A stretch of 15,298 nt of DNA, taken from positions 1-15,298 of the forward strand of contig USAC01000049.1 in NCBI GenBank assembly GCA_900552475.1. The letters are read 5' to 3'. A program made the position numbers and the translations under genes. This document shows, one piece after another, positions 1 through 6,365 of this stretch (the stretch's first letter is position 1; each line of letters opens with the position of its first letter). The stretch comes from an uncultured Eubacteriales bacterium. Its GTDB lineage: Bacteria > Bacillota > Clostridia > Oscillospirales > Oscillospiraceae. The notes below the pieces were generated by a model. The model was not told the origin of the DNA. It searched no databases and saw nothing but the letters and a program-made list of their open reading frames with translations.

Positions 1-174
1 ACCCGGAGGCAAAAAGGGGTATATCCAACCACCCGCCTCAGGGTACTTACAACCACAACACCACCACCCCCAACAAACCCCCACAAACGCCCCCGGCCCG
101 GGTGGGCCGGGCACTTTTCAAAGACATCAGCTCCCGCGCGGGCGTGCGCGGGCTGTGACAAAGGAGCGACAACT
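1..174. other. Left-edge non-coding stretch, A/C-rich
   Basis: I see no gene here. Positions 48-91 are almost entirely A and C on the plus strand, a low-complexity composition unlike the rest of the window. This is followed by a GC-rich hairpin (92-111) and a second imperfect hairpin at 128-155, a 7 bp stem plus 3 bp separated by a 2-nt bulge. A ribosome binding site, AAGGAG at 161-166, serves the lipoprotein that starts at 175. No convincing -35/-10 pair is visible. The A/C stretch may be a contig-end artefact. Confidence 0.5.
92..118 (+). terminator. Possible terminator of an upstream gene
   Basis: A perfect 8 bp GC stem (CCCGGCCC / GGGCCGGG, 92-99 with 104-111) with a 4-nt loop is followed by CACTTTT. 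The T run is short and offset, so this could be a terminator of something left of the window or only a structured leader. Low confidence. Confidence 0.3.
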
Positions 175-870
175 ATGAACCAAGCGATCAAGCGCGGCGC
201 GCGGGTGCTGGTGCTCTCACTGGCGGCGGCGCTGCTGCTCGCGTGCGCGGGCTGCGGGAAGAAGGCCGCCCAGCCGGACGAATACGGTCTCGCCGCGGAG
301 CAGTCCAAGCTCGACGGCGTCGACATCGGGAGCGACCTCCGGATCGTCAGCACCGGCCGCTACGCCGGTCTCTTCGTCGAGGACGGCTCCGACAAGACCG
401 TCTCCGACGTGTTCTGCATCCGCGTGAAGAACACCGGCAGCAGCGACGTGCAGTACGCGCACATTACCCTCTCGCGCGGGAGCGAGAGCTACGAATTCGA
501 CATCAGCACCCTGCCCGCCGGCGAGACGCTGCAGGCGCTCGAGGTGAGCGGCCAGACGATGCCCGAGAAGCCCGCGGAGCTGACGGCGGCGGTGACGAGC
601 TACGCGCCGTTCACCGAGCCGCTCTCCATGCACGAGGATCTGTTCACGGTCACGACGAGCGAGAGCAGCATCACCGTGACGAACAACTCCGGCAGCGACG
701 CCGCGCAGGTTTATGTCTACTACAAGAACGCGAGCGGCGACCTGCTCCTCGGCGGCATCACCTACCGCGCGGGACTGACGAACCTCGCCGCGGGCGAGAG
801 CCGCAGCTGCTACACGAGCCACTATAGCGAGGGATCGAGCAAGCTGCTCTTTGTGACATATGCATCGTGA
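175..870 (+). CDS. Predicted lipoprotein, first gene of the radical SAM operon
   Basis: A 231-residue exported protein of unknown function. The N terminus has a basic stretch (KRGARR-like, residues 6-10), a hydrophobic core (11-23) and candidate lipobox cysteines at C24 (LLAC) and C27 (CAGC), so it is probably lipid-anchored outside the membrane. The mature part is rich in Ser, Thr and Gly. It contains two stretches that look like beta-sandwich repeats: one around residues 70-140, and one around 150-225 with a VYVYYKN segment and a closing KLLFVTYAS. This resembles FxLYD/Ig-like surface domains, by appearance only. The start is supported by AAGGAG 8 nt upstream. The gene overlaps the downstream kinase-like gene by 11 nt, which suggests translational coupling and a shared role, perhaps as a surface partner of the modified product. 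It has no cysteine motif and no recognisable leader/core layout, so I do not call it the substrate. Confidence 0.75.
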   Translation: MNQAIKRGARVLVLSLAAALLLACAGCGKKAAQPDEYGLAAEQSKLDGVDIGSDLRIVSTGRYAGLFVEDGSDKTVSDVFCIRVKNTGSSDVQYAHITLSRGSESYEFDISTLPAGETLQALEVSGQTMPEKPAELTAAVTSYAPFTEPLSMHEDLFTVTTSESSITVTNNSGSDAAQVYVYYKNASGDLLLGGITYRAGLTNLAAGESRSCYTSHYSEGSSKLLFVTYAS

Positions 871-1705
871 ACTGTACCGCTTCGGCGGCGTGACGTTCGC
901 AGTGGAGTCGGCGGAAGGGATTGAGCGCTCGAAGATGTGCGAGCCGTTCCGCGTGGAGGACGCCGCGGCGGATCACACGATCTGCCTGACATTCAGCGAC
1001 GCAATTCCCAAGCCGCCGCAGGGTGCCGCGCAAAGCGGGCCGGTCTATCGCTGGCAGGAAGGCGGCGCGCGGCACCTGCTGCAGCGCTACAGCGCGGCGG
1101 GCAAAACGCCGCAGTTCACCTGCGCCGTGACGCGCGGCGCGCGCACGGATGTGACCTTCGCCGAGAGCTATCGCGCGGGGGCGTCGGTGCGCGCCGTGCT
1201 GGAGGCGGCGGGGCTGTTCGACATCTTCGCCGACGCCGGAATGCTGGTGCTGCACAGCTCGTATATCGTGACGCGCACGGGGGAGGGAATTCTGTTCTCC
1301 GGCCCGAGCGGCATTGGCAAGAGTACGCAGGCCGCGCTTTGGGAGCGCTTTGCCGGTGCGCGGACAATCAACGGAGACCGGGGGCTCGTCTGCCCGGCCG
1401 CGCGTACGGTCAGCGGGATATTCTACGCCGGGACATCCGGCATCTGCCAGAACGTGACCGCGCCGCTGCGGGCGGTCGTCCTGCTGGGGCAGGCGGCGGA
1501 GAACCGTGTTGTCCGCGCGCGGCCGCAGGAGGCGTTCGCGCGGCTGCTGAGCCAGTGCGCCTACTACGAGTGGGACGCCGCGTCCGCCGCGCGGATGACG
1601 GAGCTGGCGGCGCAGCTCGTGACGAACGTGCCCGTCTGGCGGATGGACTGCCGGGCGGATGAGAGCGCTGTCCGGGCGCTGGAAGAAGCATTGAGGAGGT
1701 TCTGA
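860..1705 (+). CDS. HPr-kinase-like P-loop protein
   Basis: A 281-residue cytoplasmic protein resembling the C-terminal catalytic domain of HPr kinase/phosphorylase. A Walker A motif, GPSGIGKST, lies at residues 148-156. An INGDRG segment at 170-175 matches the conserved position after the P-loop in HprK-like proteins (usually NGDR). The first 130 residues are not recognisable and lack the normal HprK N-terminal domain. True HprK phosphorylates Ser46 of HPr. Shorter relatives occur in peptide-modification loci, including lasso peptide clusters where they phosphorylate the peptide. Its position between a lipoprotein and a radical SAM/SPASM plus PqqD pair favours such a role over catabolite control, but this is inference. 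The ATG at 860 lies inside the lipoprotein's 3' end, and the stop is 1 nt before the radical SAM start codon. Confidence 0.75.
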   Translation: MHRELYRFGGVTFAVESAEGIERSKMCEPFRVEDAAADHTICLTFSDAIPKPPQGAAQSGPVYRWQEGGARHLLQRYSAAGKTPQFTCAVTRGARTDVTFAESYRAGASVRAVLEAAGLFDIFADAGMLVLHSSYIVTRTGEGILFSGPSGIGKSTQAALWERFAGARTINGDRGLVCPAARTVSGIFYAGTSGICQNVTAPLRAVVLLGQAAENRVVRARPQEAFARLLSQCAYYEWDAASAARMTELAAQLVTNVPVWRMDCRADESAVRALEEALRRF

Positions 1706-1706
1706 G

Positions 1707-2831
1707 ATGGAATACAGCAGCACGGAGCCGCGCCTGTCGGCGTATCTGCACACGCGCGCCTGCCGGGCGGGCACGCCGCTGGCGGGGAATTTTGAGCTGA
1801 CGGCGCGCTGCAACTTCGACTGTAAGATGTGTTATGTCCACCTGACGGCGGAGGAGCAGCGGCGCCGCGGGCGCGAGCTGACGGCGGACGAGTGGCTCGC
1901 CATCGCCGAAGAGGCGCGCAGCCACGGGATGCTGTTCCTGCTGCTCACGGGCGGTGAACCGCTGATCCGCGCGGATTTTCGCTATCTGCTGACGGAGCTG
2001 AAGAAGATGGGGCTGCTCGTCTCGGTGAACAGCAACGGCTCGCTGATCGACCGGGACTGGCTGGAGTTTTTCCGGCATGAGCCGCCGTTCCGCTTCAACA
2101 TCACGCTCTACGGAGGGAGCGACGCGGCATATGAGCGGCTCTGCGGCCGGGCGATGTTCGGGCGCGTGACGGAGAACATCCGCGCGCTGCGCGAGCTGGG
2201 CATCGGCGTGAAGCTGAACGCGTCGATGACGCCGTATAACATCGGCGATATGGAGCAGATTTATCACATCGCCGAGGAACTGGGGGCGCCGATGCAGCTC
2301 GCGACGTACATGTTCCCGCCGATCCGGCGCGACGAGAGCGCCGTCGGGCACAACGACCGCTTTACGGCCTGCGAGGCGGCGGATTACAGCGTGCAGTGGG
2401 ATAAGCTCCGTCTGTCACCGGAGCAGTTCCGGGAACGCGCACAGGCAATGAAGAATGGGCTGGCGCTGCCGTCGGAGGAAGAATCCTGCGAGGGGACGCC
2501 GGGCGAGGGCGTCTCGTGCCGCGCCGGGCGCAGCGCGTTCTGGATCAACTGGCAGGGCGGCATGACGCCCTGCGGCATGATGACGCAGCCGCTTGTCTCC
2601 GTGCCGGAGCTGGGCTTCGCGCGGGCTTGGGAGGAGACGAAGGCCGCGACGGCGCGGATCCGACTGCCGGGCGTGTGCGCGGGCTGCCGACTGAAAAATG
2701 CGTGTCATGCGTGCGCCGCGATGTGCGTGACGGAGACGGGGCGCTTTGACGCAAGGCCGGACTATGTCTGCGAGATGACGCACGAGACGGTTCGGCGTAC
2801 AATTGAGGAGGCGGAAAATGAACATTCGTAA
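1707..2831 (+). CDS. Radical SAM/SPASM domain protein
   Basis: A 374-residue enzyme predicted to use S-adenosylmethionine and a [4Fe-4S] cluster for radical chemistry. The CX3CX2C motif is C35, C39, C42, preceded by a strand ending in ELTAR. The SAM-binding GGEP lies at residues 82-85. The C-terminal third carries SPASM-type cysteines for auxiliary clusters: C271, C289, then C324, C327, C333, C336, C340 and C355. The family includes enzymes such as PqqE and AnSME that modify peptides or proteins. A GAGGAGGT ribosome binding site (1693-1700) lies just before the ATG, inside the end of the kinase-like gene. The next gene, PqqD-like, starts 14 nt before this stop. The adjoining PqqD-like protein strongly suggests a peptide substrate bound through that carrier. 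The reaction, for instance a thioether or C-C crosslink, cannot be read from the sequence. Confidence 0.9.
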   Translation: MEYSSTEPRLSAYLHTRACRAGTPLAGNFELTARCNFDCKMCYVHLTAEEQRRRGRELTADEWLAIAEEARSHGMLFLLLTGGEPLIRADFRYLLTELKKMGLLVSVNSNGSLIDRDWLEFFRHEPPFRFNITLYGGSDAAYERLCGRAMFGRVTENIRALRELGIGVKLNASMTPYNIGDMEQIYHIAEELGAPMQLATYMFPPIRRDESAVGHNDRFTACEAADYSVQWDKLRLSPEQFRERAQAMKNGLALPSEEESCEGTPGEGVSCRAGRSAFWINWQGGMTPCGMMTQPLVSVPELGFARAWEETKAATARIRLPGVCAGCRLKNACHACAAMCVTETGRFDARPDYVCEMTHETVRRTIEEAENEHS

Positions 2832-3078
2832 ACAGCTGGTGAAGCGGAACATCGCCGGGGACGTGATTCTGGTCCCCGTGGGCGACGCGTCGCTCGAGAT
2901 CAAGGGTCTGCTGACGCTGAACGAGACGGGCGAGCTGCTCTGGGACGCGCTCCCGGAGGCGGCGGACGAGGCCGCGCTCACGGCGGTGCTGCAGGCGGAA
3001 TACGACGTGGACGACGCCACGGCGCGCCGCGACGTGGGGGACTTCCTCGCGAAGCTGCGGGAGCTGCAGGTGATCTGA
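2818..3078 (+). CDS. PqqD-like peptide chaperone
   Basis: An 86-residue protein of the PqqD fold, the small winged-helix domain (RiPP recognition element) that binds leader peptides and presents them to radical SAM enzymes. The diagnostic segment is LNETGELLWDAL in the middle of the protein, followed by a helical, acidic C-terminal half typical of PqqD (alanine-rich, then an ARRDVGDFLAKLREL-like helix). An in-frame ATG at 2803 exists, but 2818 is preferred because a GAGGAGG ribosome binding site precedes it and the family starts there. It overlaps the radical SAM gene by 14 nt. Two hairpin terminators follow within 90 nt, so it is the last gene of the operon. The function is well supported by family and neighbour; the partner peptide is unknown. 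Confidence 0.85.
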   Translation: MNIRKQLVKRNIAGDVILVPVGDASLEIKGLLTLNETGELLWDALPEAADEAALTAVLQAEYDVDDATARRDVGDFLAKLRELQVI

Positions 3079-3086
3079 ATTAGGAG

Positions 3087-3106
3087 AAAAAGGCGGATGC
3101 CTTTTT
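3087..3106. terminator. Short intrinsic terminator, first of a tandem pair
   Basis: A perfect 8 bp stem, AAAAAGGC / GCCTTTTT, with loop GGAT begins 8 nt after the PqqD-like stop codon. It has the A-tract/T-tract flanks of a bidirectional terminator, so it could also stop transcripts of the minus-strand small gene that ends at 3176. Confidence 0.6.
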
Positions 3107-3126
3107 CGGAGAAACGATTTGAACAG

Positions 3127-3165
3127 CAACCGCCCTCGGCCTTTGGCCGGAGGGCGGTTGTTTGT
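3127..3165 (+). terminator. Strong intrinsic terminator
   Basis: A 14 bp GC-rich stem (3127-3141 with 3145-3160, one bulged G) with a TTT loop is followed by TTTGTT. It terminates the lipoprotein/kinase/radical SAM/PqqD operon. Read on the minus strand the T tract is poor, so termination there would rely more on the 3087-3106 hairpin. Confidence 0.85.
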
Positions 3166-3175
3166 TCATATGGGA

Positions 3176-3384
3176 TCAGGCAGAAGCGATCTCAGTCAGT
3201 TCGGCGTACTCGCTGAAAGGCGTGGCATCGAGGGAGGGTCCCAAGAAGGCCCCGTCAACAGGTCCCTTATTGTACATTATCCTGAAAAGGAGTTTTTCGT
3301 AAGTTGTATAGCTTGCGCCAGCGGATCCGCTCAGATAAAAGGAATGGTCAGATAGAGGAGAAGCACGGAGAGCAGTTTTTTCAT
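3176..3384 (-). pseudogene. Small secreted-peptide gene, apparently frameshifted
   Basis: From ATG 3384 the minus strand encodes a textbook signal-peptide start, MKKLLSVLLLYLTIPF, then hits TGA at 3333-3331. A -1 shift near the CCTTTT run gives continuous coding: YLSGSAGA, a plausible signal peptidase site, then about 44 more residues (SYTTYEKLLFRIMYNKGP at the start, ELTEIASA at the end) and stop TGA at 3178-3176. The whole would be about 69 residues. A consensus promoter lies upstream (3456-3427), AAGGAAGG lies 10 nt before the ATG, and terminators lie downstream, so the locus looks like a real unit and not chance. I do not recognise the product. It could be a broken gene, a sequencing error, or a programmed slip (TTT can re-pair in -1). 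It runs toward the radical SAM operon, so a link to it is possible but unproven. Confidence 0.5.
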
Positions 3385-3426
3385 GACGGGACGGCCTTCC
3401 TTCTATGCGGAATCAATACGAACCGT

Positions 3427-3456
3427 ATTATAGTATATAAGCTATACAATTTGCAA
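3427..3456 (-). promoter_or_regulatory. Sigma-A type promoter for the small minus-strand gene
   Basis: On the minus strand, TTGCAA (3456-3451) and a perfect TATAAT (3432-3427) are separated by 18 nt. The start codon at 3384 lies about 40 nt downstream. The promoter is divergent to the rpe promoter about 25 nt away, so the two may share upstream DNA or be regulated together. Confidence 0.7.
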
Positions 3457-3481
3457 TCACCCTTCCCCCATATCGTTATCG

Positions 3482-3510
3482 TTGCAATCCTTCTCCTGAC
3501 TTGGTATAAT
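3482..3510 (+). promoter_or_regulatory. Strong sigma-A promoter for the rpe operon
   Basis: TTGCAA (3482-3487), a 17-nt spacer and a perfect TATAAT (3505-3510), with a TG one base upstream of the -10 (extended -10). It is the only good promoter before rpe and probably drives all seven genes to the terminator at 8311. It leaves a leader of roughly 195 nt before the rpe start. Confidence 0.8.
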
Positions 3511-3517
3511 GTATATG

Positions 3518-3711
3518 TACAAATATGCCCACCGGGGACCGGCGGCGGTGCCGCCGATCCCCTATCTGAAAAGCGGCACAGGGACTGCCTGCTGTCGGGG
3601 CGGCCGCTGCGTGGGCGGCAGGCCCTGCCCGCTTGATGCATCCTATGCGCCAAGCGGCGCGGCGGTGCGCTGCACGACGAAATGCTCACTGAGAAAGGAC
3701 GCTGTTTCCCC
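3518..3711 (+). promoter_or_regulatory. Structured leader RNA upstream of rpe
   Basis: The 5' leader can form several stable hairpins. The stem 3534-3546 / 3550-3562 is 13 bp with one mismatch. A long stem pairs 3571-3589 with 3617-3634 (AAGCGG with CCGCTT, then CAGGGACTGCC with GGCAGGCCCTG, one mismatch), and it encloses the palindrome GCGGCCGC. A small hairpin 3647-3651 / 3656-3660 (GCGCC / GGCGC) follows. I recognise no known riboswitch, T-box, 6S or SRP RNA signature. It may be a cis-regulatory leader or a small RNA co-transcribed with rpe. No T tract follows the hairpins, so simple attenuation is not evident. Confidence 0.4.
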
Positions 3712-4356
3712 ATGATTAAAATCTCCCCCTCGATTCTCTCCGCCGATTTCGCGAATCTGGAGCGCGACATCCGGCGCATCTCCTCGGCCGACTATGTCCA
3801 TGTCGATGTGATGGACGGGCTGTTCGTGCCGAACATCTCCATCGGCATCCCCGTGGTCAAGGCCATCCGCCCGACGACGGAGCTGCCGCTCGACGTGCAC
3901 CTGATGATCGAGCGCCCGGTGCGCTACGTCGACCAGTTCTGCGACGCGGGAGCGGACATCGTGACCTGTCACGTCGAGGCGGACACGGAGGAGAACATCC
4001 TCGCCGCCATCGAGAAGATCCACGCCAAGGGCAAGCGCGCGGGCGTCGTCGTCAAGCCCAAGACCCCGGCGAGCGCCGTCCTGCCGTTTATCGACAAGGT
4101 CGAGATGATCCTCGTCATGACGGTAGAGCCGGGCTTCGGCGGCCAGAAGTTCATGGCCGACATGATGCCCAAGGTACAGGCCATCCGCGGCTATATTGAC
4201 GCGATGAACCCGGCCTGCGAGCTGGAGGTCGACGGTGGTGTCGACCCGCAGACGGCGAAGGTCTGTGTCGCGAGCGGCGCGAATGTGCTCGTCGCCGGTT
4301 CGGCCGTCTATAAGGCGCCGGACATCCCCGCGAGAATTGCTGAACTGAGAGGTTGA
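3712..4356 (+). CDS. rpe: Ribulose-phosphate 3-epimerase
   Basis: A 214-residue TIM-barrel enzyme that interconverts D-ribulose 5-phosphate and D-xylulose 5-phosphate in the pentose phosphate pathway. It begins with the typical ISPSILSADF. The metal-binding and catalytic residues are in place: H30 and D32 in HVDVMDG, H63 in LDVHLMI, and D174 in VDGGV. The phosphate-binding segments EPGFGGQ (139-145) and LVAGSAVY are also present. An in-frame ATG at 3682 would add 10 residues but has no ribosome binding site. The start at 3712 fits the family and has AAAGGA about 12 nt upstream. The length is normal. It is the first gene of the operon, 4 nt before recR. Confidence 0.95.
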   Translation: MIKISPSILSADFANLERDIRRISSADYVHVDVMDGLFVPNISIGIPVVKAIRPTTELPLDVHLMIERPVRYVDQFCDAGADIVTCHVEADTEENILAAIEKIHAKGKRAGVVVKPKTPASAVLPFIDKVEMILVMTVEPGFGGQKFMADMMPKVQAIRGYIDAMNPACELEVDGGVDPQTAKVCVASGANVLVAGSAVYKAPDIPARIAELRG

Positions 4357-4360
4357 TTCC

Positions 4361-4960
4361 ATGGAGTATTTTCCCGCTCCGCTTGAAAAGCTGGTGGAGC
4401 AGTTTGCGCGCCTGCCGGGCGTGGGCTCGAAGTCCGCGCAGCGGCTGGCGTTCCATGTGTTGAACCTGCCGATGGAGCAGGCGCAGGCGTTTGCTGACGC
4501 GATCGTCGACGCCAAGCGCAGCGTGACGCTCTGTCCCGTCTGCCGCAACCTGACGGCGGGGGGACTGTGCCCTATCTGCTCGTCGCCCAAGCGCGACGAG
4601 GGGACGATCTGCGTCGTCGCCGACCCGCGCGACGTTGTCGCCATCGAGCGCAGCCGCGAGTATAACGGGCGTTACCATGTGCTGCACGGCGTGCTCTCGC
4701 CGATGAACCACGTCGGGCCGGACGATCTGGAGATCAAGCCCCTCGTCGACCGCGTGGCGGCCGGCGGCGTGCAGGAGGTCATCATGGCCACGAATCCCGA
4801 TACCGAGGGAGAGGCGACGGCGCTCTATCTCGCGCGGCTTCTAAAACCCTTCGGCGTGAAGGTGACGCGCCTGGCCTACGGCATCCCCGTGGGCGGGCAT
4901 CTCGAGTTCGCCGACGACGCGACGCTGATGCGCGCGCTGGAAGGGCGGCGGGAGCTATGA
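4361..4960 (+). CDS. recR: Recombination mediator protein RecR
   Basis: A 199-residue DNA repair protein that, with RecF and RecO, loads RecA on gapped DNA. It has all the family parts: an N-terminal helix-hairpin-helix region (LPGVGSKSAQRLA, residues 18-30), a four-cysteine zinc finger (C58, C61, C70, C73), a Toprim domain starting near TICVVADPRDV (82-92) with the acidic TNPDTEGEAT (144-153), and the C-terminal AYGIPVGGHLEFADDATL. GAGAGGTTG precedes the ATG. Its stop overlaps the apbE start (ATGA). recR usually sits with dnaX and ybaB; the location here between rpe and apbE is a less common order. Confidence 0.95.
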   Translation: MEYFPAPLEKLVEQFARLPGVGSKSAQRLAFHVLNLPMEQAQAFADAIVDAKRSVTLCPVCRNLTAGGLCPICSSPKRDEGTICVVADPRDVVAIERSREYNGRYHVLHGVLSPMNHVGPDDLEIKPLVDRVAAGGVQEVIMATNPDTEGEATALYLARLLKPFGVKVTRLAYGIPVGGHLEFADDATLMRALEGRREL

Positions 4961-5973
4961 AAAAGAGACTGCTTGCGCTGCTGCTGGCGGCGCTGACGGC
5001 GCTCTCGCTCACCGCCTGCGGCGCGGAGGAGCAGCCCGTGACAAGCCAGATCTTCGCGATGGACACGGTGATGGACTTCGCCGTCTACGGCGAAAACGCG
5101 CAGGCCGCGCTGACCGCGGCCAGTCAGGAGATCAACGCCCTTGAGCAGCGCCTTTCGCGCACGCGCGCGGGCAGCGAAATCAGCACGCTGAACGAGACCG
5201 GCTCGGCGGAGCTCTCGGACGAGACGGTGCAGCTGCTGCAAAGCGCGCTGGCACTGAGCGATGAGACCGGCGGCGCGTTTGATATCACGATCGCCCCGCT
5301 CGTCACGGCGTGGGGCATCACGAGCGACACTCCCCGCGTTCCCTCGCAGGAGGAGATTGCCTCGCTTCTGCCGCTCGTCGGGTCGGAGCACGTCCACATC
5401 GACGGAAAACGCGTCACGCTCGACGCGGGCTGCTCCGTGGATCTCGGCGGCATCGCCAAGGGCTATGCGTCCGACCGCGTGGCGCAGATCTTCCGCGAGC
5501 AGGGCGTGACGGGTACGGCCTCGCTCGGCGGGAACGTCTATGTCAGCGGAAAGAAGAGCGACGGCAGCGCGTGGCGCGTGGCCGTCCGTGATCCGCAGAA
5601 TACGGACGATTACGCCGCCGTGCTGGCGCTGGAGGACGTGTTTGCCATCACCTCCGGCGGCTATCAGCGCAACTTCACCGCGCCGGACGGTACGGTGTAT
5701 CAGCATATCCTCGATCCAAAGACCGGCTGCCCCGTGCAGAGCGATCTTTTGTCCGTGACGATCGTCTCCGACTCCGGCACGCTGGCCGATGCCTGCTCCA
5801 CGGCGCTCTACGTCATGGGGGAGCAGGAAGCCGTCAATTTCTGGCGGCAGACGGGAGGCTTTGAGATGGTGCTCATCACGGCGGATGGGCGCCTGCTCTA
5901 TACGCCGGGTCTTGCGGAGAAAATCACCACGCCGGAGGAGGGTCGCTATGCCGCAGCAGCCATCGACGCCTAA
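4957..5973 (+). CDS. apbE: FAD:protein FMN transferase lipoprotein ApbE
   Basis: A 338-residue lipoprotein that transfers FMN from FAD onto threonine or serine of exported flavoproteins. A signal peptide with lipobox LTAC puts the anchored cysteine at C21. Family motifs are present: AMDTVMDF (35-42), GGAFDITIAPLV (105-116), VDLGGIAKGYASD (161-173), ITSGGYQRNF (231-240), HILDPKTG (250-257) and the Mg-binding ADACSTAL (277-284). It acts on the outer side of the membrane. It overlaps recR by 4 nt and the next gene by 26 nt. The following eetA-like and eetB-like genes suggest that it serves a flavin-based extracellular electron transfer system, although no flavinylated target is visible in the window. 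Confidence 0.93.
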   Translation: MKKRLLALLLAALTALSLTACGAEEQPVTSQIFAMDTVMDFAVYGENAQAALTAASQEINALEQRLSRTRAGSEISTLNETGSAELSDETVQLLQSALALSDETGGAFDITIAPLVTAWGITSDTPRVPSQEEIASLLPLVGSEHVHIDGKRVTLDAGCSVDLGGIAKGYASDRVAQIFREQGVTGTASLGGNVYVSGKKSDGSAWRVAVRDPQNTDDYAAVLALEDVFAITSGGYQRNFTAPDGTVYQHILDPKTGCPVQSDLLSVTIVSDSGTLADACSTALYVMGEQEAVNFWRQTGGFEMVLITADGRLLYTPGLAEKITTPEEGRYAAAAIDA

Positions 5974-6352
5974 GCTCCGCCCCACCGGCTGGGACGCACT
6001 TGTTGTGCTGGTCGTGATTGCACTGGCGGCGGCCGCGGCGCTCTGGAGCTTTGCGCGCCCCACGGGCGGCGAGTTGATCGCCGTGGTCACGCACCGGGGG
6101 ACGGAGGTCTGCCGCGTGACGCTGGCAGAGCTGCAGGAGACGAAAACCGTGCAGGTGGACGGGACATATCATCTGACGATCGAGATGACACCGGAGGGCG
6201 TCCGCGTGGCGCAGAGCGACTGCCCGGGCGGCGACTGCGTCCGCACGGGGACGATCACCCGCGCCGGGCAGAGCATTGTGTGCCTGCCCGAGCAGGTCGT
6301 GGTGCAGCTCACGGGCGCGAGCGCGGATGGCCCGGACGTTATTCTCGGATAG
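5948..6352 (+). CDS. NusG domain II (EetA-like) membrane protein
   Basis: A 134-residue protein with one N-terminal membrane segment (about residues 17-36) and an outward-facing NusG-II-type beta domain. Typical features are the short CX4C in SDCPGGDCV (C92, C97), GTITRAGQSIVCLPE (C112) and a basic cytoplasmic start. The NusG name refers to fold similarity only; these proteins are not transcription factors. In Listeria-type extracellular electron transfer loci the homologous protein is called EetA and sits beside EetB. The ATG at 5948 is preferred over longer frames because GGAGGAGGG precedes it and the membrane segment then sits correctly. It overlaps apbE by 26 nt and is followed 13 nt later by the eetB-like gene. 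Confidence 0.82.
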   Translation: MPQQPSTPKLRPTGWDALVVLVVIALAAAAALWSFARPTGGELIAVVTHRGTEVCRVTLAELQETKTVQVDGTYHLTIEMTPEGVRVAQSDCPGGDCVRTGTITRAGQSIVCLPEQVVVQLTGASADGPDVILG

Positions 6353-6365
6353 GGGGGCGGTGCGC

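Noticed and set aside
3097..3216. Small plus-strand ORF after PqqD (starts MPFSEKRFEQQ, about 39 codons) as a possible precursor peptide
   Set aside because: Its ATG lies in the loop of one terminator hairpin and the frame reads straight through the second, so it is unlikely to be transcribed in full or coding.
3518..3711. SRP RNA or 6S RNA in the rpe leader
   Set aside because: The conserved SRP tetraloop motif (GGAAGGAAGCAG-type) is absent, and the fold lacks the single long rod with central bubble expected of 6S RNA.
3304..3715. Plus-strand ORFs covering the gap before rpe
   Set aside because: They run across the two promoters and the structured leader, have no ribosome binding site and show no protein-like composition.
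4876..6090. Large minus-strand ORF opposite apbE
   Set aside because: The Arg/Ala/His-rich composition is typical of antisense frames of GC-rich genes; apbE on the plus strand has full family motifs.
6311..6325. TGAS in the EetA-like protein as an ApbE flavinylation site
   Set aside because: It matches the short motif by chance: there is no FMN-binding domain around it and it sits at the end of the NusG-II-like domain.
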